NCBI RefSeq assembly: GCF_012489685.1
Contig: NC_080042.1
Coordinates: 20,226,150 to 20,290,149, forward strand
Length of the DNA: 64,000 nucleotides
Source: Lotus japonicus
Taxonomy: Eukaryota > Streptophyta > Magnoliopsida > Fabales > Fabaceae
Direction: 5' to 3'
The notes below the pieces were generated by a model, which saw only the letters and a list, made by a program, of their open reading frames with translations, ran no database searches and was not told where the DNA came from. Made by a program: the position numbers and the translations under genes. Of the stretch, positions 55,718-64,000 are shown in pieces; within the stretch, counting starts at the first letter, position 1, and each line of letters starts with the position of its first letter.

Positions 55718-56906
55718 CACACTAGGCCTAGACAGTAGTCTTCCACCGATGCGTTTAAAAGGAAGCTAGAAGCTGAAGAATGAATCTCATAGAGATTCCT
55801 GCTGGGTAGTATACGTACTATATTGAGGGTGTGTAGTTCCGTAGCGGCATCGTTGAAGATTTAATATCGGGATTGTTGTGACTGCTCGATGATAGGAACT
55901 CATTGACTGTTCCAGTGGGTTTTTCTAGATTTTCACCTTCGATGTATTAGGCCTGATCAATTTAATATTGAGGGGGTGATATTGGGAATCACAACTGGCG
56001 ATGGACTTTGATAGAAGGATGTGTAAGATGAATTTGAATTGGTCGAGGATTAGTCGGATTCGGGAGGAAAGTTCGTGTTAAGTAATTGATTTCCTTTGGG
56101 GAATGAGTGTTCGTATTAAGAAATGAATATTCATTTAAGAAATGTTGGAGAGTTAAAGCATATTAGAGGTCCAAACTTAGTGAAGGCTTAGATTTTAGAT
56201 CAATCGATTTGATCACGAACGCGTGAGACATGAAGTCTTGTCAAGTTTTGATCGAGAGACTAAGTATTGGAATGATTGGAGGATGGACAAATTACAGAAA
56301 GGGAAGTGTTCGTATCAAGATGAATACTTGAGGTATAGTTATGATTGGATCTTCTCGAGGATAAATCTCGATTTATCCGAAGTGTTAGGGATTTCAGTAA
56401 GCCTAAATTGGTTTGGGTGAGGCAGATTTTGAGGACGGAGACGACAATAATGGATTGTTGGATATTAAGAGGATGATTAGCTTATGAGTGGTCGATGAAT
56501 TGATGATTAAGGGGATGAGTCTTGTCATGCACGAAGTATTAAAACTCAAGTCGAGTTGTAATTTGAACGGTGACTAAGTAGAAGTTTGACTTCATGGTGC
56601 GAATGAGGATAATTCCGAAGTTGGAAGTGACGTTAATGGACTAATAGATTTCAAAGGAATGATTCATCTAGGAGTTAACAAGCGACCGAGTTGAGTTTTG
56701 GATCATGAGTGAACATCACCAGGACCAGTTGAGCATTCACTCCGGAACATGGAGAAGTACCGAGCTTCTAATCAGCATTTTGGACGAACAAAAGAAAAGG
56801 AACAAGTGGTTAAGGTTGTGCGATTGCACGAATGCCAGCAAATATTATTTCCAACGGAGACCCGACGCAAGTGGTCGAACCGGACAACATAGAATTGGAA
56901 GATGAT
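55718..56906 (+). other. Non-coding interior of element C
   Basis: About 1.2 kb with stops in all frames, sharing blocks with A, B and D. No RT, RNase H or integrase core found. Confidence 0.7.
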
Positions 56907-57075
56907 ATGTCTTTTGAGACGTCGTCGGTCAACATTGGGGCCAGAAGAGTGAAACAATCGAGGAGAAAGCAGAGTGTTTTAGTGAAAGTTATTTGGAACA
57001 AGGACACGGACGGTGCTATATGGGAGTTAGATGAGAAGATCAAGGGACAATATTCAGAACTTTTGCTGAACCCAA
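56907..57075 (+). pseudogene. Chromodomain remnant of element C
   Basis: Open from the ATG at 56907: RRVKQSRRKQSVLVKVIWNK, then AIWELDEKIKGQYSELL. No stop before the polypurine tract; the frame continues into the LTR. It has the same position and length as in A and N. Confidence 0.72.
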
Positions 57076-57100
57076 GTTTCGAGGACGAAACTTTCTTTTT

Positions 57101-57112
57101 GGAGGGTAGTAA
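57101..57112 (+). other. Polypurine tract of element C
   Basis: GGAGGGTAGTAA before the 3' LTR. Confidence 0.85.
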
Positions 57113-60100
57113 TGTAAGACCCAAGTTTTAAGCTTATGCTAAGTGAATAAACTTCCTATTCACGATTAGGGTTGATGTATCGTGAAAGGAAAACCTGAAC
57201 AAGAGTTTACTAAATGGAATAAATTATGAAGGAGGGAGTTCAGGAAAAGTCATAGGATTGTATCGAAGTCGATTTAAGTTATAGCACGACTAATATTCGC
57301 TTTAAAACCTAGGACAAGAACCTTAGAAAATCAAACTATGTTCCACCCTTGGAACACTGTAGGAATTGAGTCCAAAAATCTTCAGAGAAATGTTAGAACT
57401 TCTCTTTTTCGATATATAACAATCGTTTCGAGGCGAAACTCTAGGATCTACGAACGTCCGATTCCAATCATCGGAAGTTTGCCGAAACCGAATCACTGAT
57501 AGTTCAGAAACCCTAAAATCAACGGACGATGAAGACTTTTTATATTCGGAGCATCAAATAAAGATTTCATCCGCGAATGCCCACTCTAATTGACGTTCCA
57601 GATCTTTCTTCAGAAGGAAGTTTCTGCATCCGAGGTCAAAATCATAAAGTGCATAAAGTGCATTTTAAGCCGGTACACATTAAAAACAAGCCTCGAAAAC
57701 CAAAAATCATACTGATATTTCTTTGGAGAATTAGAAGATTCAGCGGGAAGAATATCGTGTCTAATATACGTTGGAATCAGTAGGAAAAATCGGAATCGCG
57801 AAATTCTCATTTTTCCGCATTTTCCATTTCCTATATATAGTATATGAAAGAAAAAAGAAAAAAACAACAAAAAAATCACAACACACACACGGCCGAAGCT
57901 TCAAGAGGAGGAAAAGGAAGAAAAGTGATTTTGCCAATTCTTGACCGATCGTCGTTCCGTTCGTTGCTACGCGTAGGCCTCGAGGTACTGATGCTTTTCC
58001 TTACCTCTGATCGCTTTTTCCATAGCTTTTCTCTAGGTATTTCTGTGCTCATAGTTTTGAGGTTTTTGCAAAACTATCCTGAATATCTCATTTTTGATTC
58101 TAAACATCTTCCCTACATTCTTCTGAGTATGTTTAGCTAATAATACTCCGCCGATTCTCGAAAAACTACCGTCGAGTTTCAATTCTGGTGAAAATACCCA
58201 TTTTGGGGCAAAGCTTCGTCCTTTGGGCTGAAAACTATCGCCTTAGCTTAGTGCTAGTAGGATTAGTTGTCATAAACGTCTTTGGTGACGTCCCCATCCA
58301 ATTTGCTTTTTGAAATTTCAGTTTTGAATTTCTGAGCTAAAAATAATGACCAAAATACCCCTGCGACAGTTTTTGATCCGATAATTTTTCCGAGTTTAGA
58401 ATACCCTTAGTTACGGCTAATGATAGCATAGGAACCAAGTTTGATCGAAGAAAAATCGAGTCCCCTAATTACCTAAAATGGCCGAGCCTATAGAGGGGGG
58501 AGAAGGAAAATTTCCTTTTCCGAAAACTTGTCCTTTCGCGCTAGATTATCGTACCTCGGAGTATGAACTACTTCGAGTAACCTTAGTAAGTATCGATAGC
58601 TTAGTTTTCGATAGATTCTGATAGTATTTCTGTGGTTTTGCTCTAAAGGTGATTTTGAGGAATTCCCAGAGGAGCAAGGCGTTGGTTGTGAGGAAGAGTT
58701 TGAAGTTCACCCTGGAGAATCTACAGGTGAGGGCTTCTCACTGAATCTCTAGTTAATGCTTAGGGTCGATGCTTTCGACATTGTTTACTGTTTATGCACT
58801 TGTTTGTGTTTGATTGGAAAAATGTTTTCTGAGGCTTCGGCTGACAATGTAGATGATGCATCTACTACTATGTTTTTGAGATTGACTTACATGCTATGTG
58901 CTATGTGGGTAATATAGGATGTGTGATGCATGCCTTATATGCTAAGTGCTATGTGGTTATTGCTTAATATGCTGATATATGACATGTTGAATGATTGTGC
59001 TGAGTTAATTATGCTTTTGCAATGAAATCTGAGATTCTGTATAGTGAGAATTGCGGGCAGGTCATGCCGATTTTATTTTGAGAGTTTTGAGAAAGCTTGA
59101 TGGGACGAACGAGGTTCGGGCCTTGTTTTTGTTTAGTGGATCGAGACATTCTCTGGAAGTGATTTGGGATTGGGAGATCCTGAAAATGTATAAGATTTGC
59201 GATAAGACAAAAGGGAATCTATTTTATAAGGAAAACTCATAAGACCTTAAATAACCTCTAAATCTTTACGTAATGATAACAATCTCGAAGGAAGGCGTTG
59301 GAAGTCAAATCTTAGTTTTGGAAAACGAGAAGTGTCGTCGGATCCCAGCGTTGAGAAAGTTGAGAGATTTTGAGTATGTAGATGTTGTTGTGCTGTTGGA
59401 GCAGCTATGGTTCTTGTGCTGTTGGAGCAGCTGTGTTGAGTATGTTGATGCTCTTGTGCTGTTGGAGCAGCTATATGTTGTTGGGCTATCCTGGGGATAA
59501 GTCCAGGAAATTGATAGTTTCCGAGTATGTGATACTCTTGCTCGTTGAGCAGTTTTTACCATCGGATTGAGATGAGTCGGATGATTTGGAGATCATCATG
59601 AGTTATGTGTTGTTGTGAAGTGTGTCTTTTGTCGCAGAATCGACTTTACCTTAGGGTAAGCTTTTAGAGACTTTAATTTACCTAGAACACGTGGCGACGT
59701 GTCGAGTGAGATCGGAGACGTTGTTTGACTAATCATCCTGCATTCATGCAACATTAATGAGGTATTAACACAGGACGTACTCTGGACCTCGTCGGTTTCC
59801 AAAATGGTCATAAGACCCGGAATGCCGTGTAAGAGCGTTTGTAGACGTCTCTTGTAGCAGACCGAAATGGCAGACCTACGGGTTACGGCTGATCTGACTA
59901 CCGCTGTTGTTGGAGTAAAAGGCACGCGGGCCGAAATGGTCCCACCGTGGCTGGTGCTAGGGCTGATCCGTTGATGTCCATCCGTTCCGGAATGCATATT
60001 GGTTGACTGGGTTAACCTGCATTGCATATCATGCAACATGCATACTAATTTAGTTGTCGAATGTGATTGTTATTTGTTAATCCTATTTGGAACATGTTAA

Positions 60101-60926
60101 TTGTTATTATTGCTGTTATGTTCATTATGGAATGTGCAACCCTAGGATGTTATCCCTAGTTATAAGCCTATGTGGCTATTCTATTATCTGTATCTATCGG
60201 TGCTATTATTTACATAATTCTTTGGAGTTGACCCTCGCGTCTTCTGTGTGTGCTTTGGCGGACAAACGCCCATTGTCAGATGTCTTTAGCGGGCTGGTTC
60301 ACGACGGTTCACCCTTCGGGGGGAACTAGGGTTGAGATGCTGGAACAGGAGCGCATCGCGGCAGCGAGAGGAGGACGGATGGTGTACATAGACTAGGTCG
60401 TTCTGGATTTCGAATTCGGACGATGATCATGCTAGCATGTAGGATTGAGTGTTAGTGTGAGCTCCTCGAGATGGGATTAGTGTAGGAGTAGAGTCTTAGC
60501 TCTGAACATCATTTGTTTTCTTTGGGAACAGGGTAGTTTCCCGCCGATAGCTTTTTGTGTGGTTTCCTTACGGGAATCACAGAGAGTTGGTTTGACTTAG
60601 GAGGTCTTGTTTCAAGCCGATGGGCCAGCTCATTCTAAGTTTTGAGGGATGGTGTTGCGGACACTTCACCCTTTTCATTTGGTTTGTATATATTGCCTAC
60701 GGGCGCTACACTTTCTCTTTTCCGTCACTGGAGGTTTACTCGTGACGTGGTTAGTTACTTACAGCGGGGGCTGTATTATATATTGCATATTAGTTCTGTT
60801 GTCTTTCGCAATTGCGTTTATTTAATTCAGTCTTGTCTAGTTATTATCAAAAATAATATTCACGTTTTTCCGCATTAAGTTTCTTTTTGGTTACTAAAGT
60901 GACGCCACCGAAATCGGGGTGTTACA
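57113..60926 (+). mobile_element. 3' LTR of element C (3814 bp)
   Basis: Matches 50420-54232 with few differences; TATA box at 57832-57839. Followed by ccgtt and the continuation of element B. Confidence 0.92.
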
Positions 60927-60931
60927 CCGTT

Positions 60932-61711
60932 CACTATTAGACTCTGAGTAGCTTGTCCAACTATGATAACTTCAAGTATTCATCTTAATACTAACACTTT
61001 CCTTCTTGTAACTTGATTACCATCTTGTCGATAAACTTCTTAATCTCCCAATCAAATTATGACAAACTTCAAGTCCTATACACTTATGACAAGAATTAAT
61101 AGATTTAAACCTAAACCTTTTCCAAGTTTGGATCTCTGATGCTCTATAGCTCTCCAACATTTCCTAAAAGAATATTCATCTCTTACAACGACAACTCCTT
61201 CCCAAAGAAAATCAATTACTTAACACGAACTTTCCTCCCAAATCCGACTAATCCTCGATCAATTCAAATTCATCTTACACATCCTTCTATCAAAGTCCAT
61301 ATCCAGCTGTGATTCCGAAAATCACCCCCTCAATATTAAGTTGATCAGGCCTAATACATCGAAGGTGAAAATCTAGAAAAAGCCCACTGGAACAGTCAAT
61401 GAGTTCCTATCATCCACTGGTCGCAAATACCCTGACGTTAAATCTTCAATGATGTCGCTACGGAACTACACACCCTCGACATCATACGTATACTATCCAT
61501 AATGAATCTCTATGAAATTCATTCTTCAGCTTCTAGCTTCCTTTTAAACGCATCGGTAGAAGACTACTTTCTAGGCTTAGCGTGTCATTCTAAACCTTGT
61601 ATAACTTCTATAGCTAAAATACGAGTAACAGTAAAGTAAAGTCATAATAGGCGTAGTAACTATAAGGTCAAAGCGTAAACCATATACGTAAGATAGGTGT
61701 GTTTGCACACT
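60932..61711 (-). other. Interior of element B between gag and the C insertion
   Basis: Non-coding on both strands. It matches, as complement, the post-gag regions of A (1528-2300) and C, including the ccccctcaatatt block near 61325. Nothing else seen. Confidence 0.7.
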
Positions 61712-62694
61712 CTACAAGAAAATGGAACATATTATACTAGAATGAGAAAGAATGGTTAGAAAGTTACCATCGTTCTTGCGCTCTCCTCTGACAAACCCCT
61801 CAGCTCTCTCACCGTCCATGGTGAAAACTCTTGCTTTAGCCGCAGGACGCTTTCCACGAGCAGTGTTCACGGTTGGCTCCGTCTTGGGTGCTCTGCACTG
61901 ATCGGCAGTGTGCCCCATTTTGTTACAATTGTAGCATTTGGACCTCGTGTCGGGACAAGCACTAGCATAGTGCCCTGGCTTCCCACATCTGAAACAGGTC
62001 ATCTCCCTGTTCAAAGTCCGATCTCCAGAACCACCAGTAGTACCCGTCATGGGTCTGTAAGGTCCTGAAGTAAACCCTTTTTCAGCAGGACGCTGATATG
62101 GCCTCCCGCTCTGAAATTTCCCTTTGTCCTGAAAATTTTGAGAACCTGATCTCATCGGCCCTCCAGTTCCAGCCCGGTTCAGCCTCCGGTTCTTCATCAG
62201 TTCCACCTCCGTGGCTTTCTCAACCAAAGATTGGAATCGCATGATTCCCAGTGGCCTCACTGAGTCCTCAATATCAGGCCTCAATCCATTAACAAAGCGC
62301 TTGCACATGTAGCGCTCGTTCACGTGATCATGAAAGAATTGAAAATGCTTCGCCAAAGATTCCAGCTTCGAAGCAAATTCCGGTACTGACATACCTCCCT
62401 GACGGAGTGTCAGAAATTGTGACTCCCGCTCATCCCGAGCACTTGTTGGAAAGTACTTTTCCAAGAATGCGGTCCGGAAAGAGTTCCAGTTGATCTCTTC
62501 ATGGTTAGCTTCCATAATTCCCCTGGTGCCCTTCCACCAGTACTCAGCGTCACCGAGCAGTAAATAAGTTGCCATACCCAACTTGGCAATCTCAGCAGTT
62601 TGCAGTACGCCAAATATCTTCTCTATCTCCTGAATCTAGAGGTCCGCTTTGTCTGGATCAGTACCACCAGAGAACTTGGGTGGGTTTTGCCTCC
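61712..62694 (-). pseudogene. gag: Gag of element B, stop codon and N-terminal cut by LTR F
   Basis: Minus strand. The frame begins at the F insertion (62694) inside the linker that precedes the capsid (RRQ-type stretch in A). It has a TAG at 62638-62636 in the WIQEIEKIF motif, where A has tryptophan. Beyond that it is open: GDAEYWWKG, the rest of the capsid, CFRCGKPGHYASAC and CYNCNKMGHTADQC, ending at KNDGNFLTIL as in A. So it shares the truncation before the protease. Without its start and with an internal stop it cannot make full Gag. Confidence 0.82.
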
Positions 62695-64000
62695 TGTAAG
62701 ACCTGGATTTTCTGAACAAGTTAAGTTTCCGACTCACACGTAGAATCAGTGTAAGCGTGACAGGAGTTTGACATTTGAGAAAGATTAATGAAGAAGAAAG
62801 TTCAGGAATTGCTTGAGGAATGTTGCGTAGTTGTTTTCGGAGTTAGTGCGAGTCGTCTGCACACCTGCCTTATGGCGAGCGTGTCCAGAATAGGCTATTT
62901 CGCTCTTAAAGCAAAGTTTTGAGAGAGATTTCGAACTCTCGGAAAATTTAAAGATTCTCTTTATTTTTCCATCGACCAGCGTTTCATTTCGGAACTCTGG
63001 ACTGTATGCACGATAGGTTTCACTTTCCGGAATCTCGACGACTCTAATTTCTTTGCTTCGAAACCCTAGTTTTGAGCGATGGATGAAGACTTTTTTCTAT
63101 TCGGGACTTCTAAAGAAGATTCCGTCCGCGTAGCCAGACTTGTTTCGACATTTCCAATCTTTCTTCAGTACAAAGTTTTGTCGTCTGAGCATCACAGCAA
63201 AAAGTAGTTTTTCGGGACAGACTAACTTACACCGCTTTTGGCGTTTTGGATATCGTTTTTCCCAAATCTTAGATATTTGTTTTGAGTTCTAGAATTCTGA
63301 CGCCAGAATCTCTCTTAGAATTCCACGGTGATCGTGCTGCAAAAATCGGAATCGCGAAATTTTCATTTTCCCGCGATTTCGCCTGCCTATAAATAGCTCA
63401 AAAAGCAAAAATTCCTTCATTTTCTTCCTTTTGTGGCTGAATTTCGTGGAGAGCAAGGGGGGAGGAGATTTTCGCGAAAACTTGACCAATCTTGTGCAGT
63501 TCGTCCCTACTTCTAGGTATCGAGGTAACTAACACGATACCTACCTCTGATTGTTGTTTCTGTTGCGTTTCTGAAGTCGTTTCTGTGCTCACAGTTTTGA
63601 GTTTTTTCTAAAATGGTCCGATTTCTTCGATTTCTTGGTTGGGTTATGTTCCTTACGTTCCCCTGAGTCTAAAACCTCTGTCAGTAAACGCTGATTGTGA
63701 TCCAGTTGTCCAGGATCTGAAAAACTGTTTCAAAACCCTTTTTGTCTCACATTTCGAAACTTTATTGTCGAAAAGACTTAATCTGACTTCGTGCCTTTAG
63801 GATTTGTTGTCACGGATGTCATGAGGATCATTGCTGTCAAATTTGTTTTCAGAACTGATAACTTTGAAGTTTTGAGCCTTTATTTTGGACCAAAATGCCC
63901 CTGGATAGTCGTATTTCGACCCGATTGTCCGAAAATTGTTCCGACAGTTTCTTTGCCTTAGTTTTATCCTAAAACTACCTTGTGAATTGATTTGATCAAA
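62695..64000 (+). mobile_element. LTR F: start of a D-type LTR, cut by window end
   Basis: Starts TGTAAGACCTGGATT and matches the complement of the D LTRs (24674 downward) with scattered differences. It is inserted in the gag of element B; left flank cctcc. The rest is outside the window. Confidence 0.85.
63388..63395 (+). promoter_or_regulatory. TATA box in LTR F
   Basis: TATAAATA, 694 bp into the LTR, same position as in D. Confidence 0.55.

Larger units (their letters stand above)
50420..60926 (+). mobile_element. Element C: complete plus-strand gag-only chromovirus, 10.5 kb, nested in B
   Basis: LTRs of 3813 and 3814 bp, primer site (54236-54247), polypurine tract (57101-57112), and flanks ccatt (50415-50419) and ccgtt (60927-60931), a target duplication with one mismatch. 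The internal region of 2880 bp holds a frameshifted gag, non-coding sequence and a chromodomain end. The LTRs differ at about twenty positions by eye, so it is young. It is the closest relative of element A here. Confidence 0.93.
45933..62694 (-). mobile_element. Element B: minus-strand gag-only chromovirus, split by C and cut by F
   Basis: Read on the minus strand: gag (62694 to 61712), non-coding interior, then after removal of element C the interior ends at a polypurine tract (49559-49570) and the 3' LTR (49558-45933). The 5' LTR and primer site are beyond LTR F, outside the window or lost. No pol. The sirevirus gag interrupted on its left fixes the 45933 boundary. Confidence 0.88.

Overview
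The window is repeat DNA from a flowering-plant nuclear genome; I see no host gene, rRNA or tRNA. The plant is probably a dicot and possibly a legume: the Ty1/copia gag resembles SIRE1-type sireviruses, which are common in legumes, but this is an impression and no search was run. Almost all of the 64 kb is nested LTR retrotransposons plus one rearranged endogenous pararetrovirus (Caulimoviridae).

Layout. 1-6435: element A, a gag-only Ty3/gypsy chromovirus (Tekay/Del-like), inserted in a minus-strand LTR fragment (6436-6662). 6663-7292 and 37708-39277: two halves of an older, related LTR (G). It is split by an endogenous pararetrovirus cluster (7328-37694) bordered on both sides by TA dinucleotide repeats. 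The viral cluster holds an inverted copy (7469-11130, minus) joined head to head to a plus copy (11131-15509, resuming at 36863-37320), with small viral fragments at each end. Viral ORF2 of the plus copy is split by element N (15510-36862; LTRs 15510-20066 and 32211-36862; TSD ggaac). N itself carries a poly(A) retroposon (20377-20755) and a minus-strand element D (20802-32000; LTRs 20802-24674 and 28127-32000; TSD atatg). 39278-40266 is unassigned. 40267-41739 is a truncated LTR (E), interrupted by a sirevirus (LTR 41740-42949) whose gag is present twice in tandem (43022-44724 and 44843-45932). The second gag is cut by minus-strand element B (45933-62694). B is split by complete plus-strand element C (50420-60926; TSD ccatt/ccgtt) and cut in its gag by LTR F (62695-64000), which runs off the window.

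How it works together. A, B, C, D and N are one family of non-autonomous chromoviruses: very long LTRs (3.6-4.7 kb) starting TGTAAGACC and ending GGTGTTACA, an initiator-Met-tRNA primer site, and no protease active site, reverse transcriptase, RNase H or integrase core. In A, B, C and D Gag is the only product and stops at the same point, just before the expected protease Asp. N has lost gag. Four of the five keep a readable end of the integrase chromodomain next to the polypurine tract and B keeps a scrap, which points to one ancestral pol deletion followed by amplification with proteins supplied in trans.

The most interesting signal is in the downstream part of these LTRs, which should lie in the RNA leader because the TATA boxes sit about 0.7 kb from the LTR start. 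Each lineage has its own tandem array of short hairpins at that place. In D three different arrays have constant loops and stems that change on both sides at once, with several G-U pairs that exist only on the element's sense strand. A conserved splice-donor-like site in the LTR and a TACTAAC box plus acceptor just before the gag ATG suggest that this leader may be removed by splicing for Gag expression.
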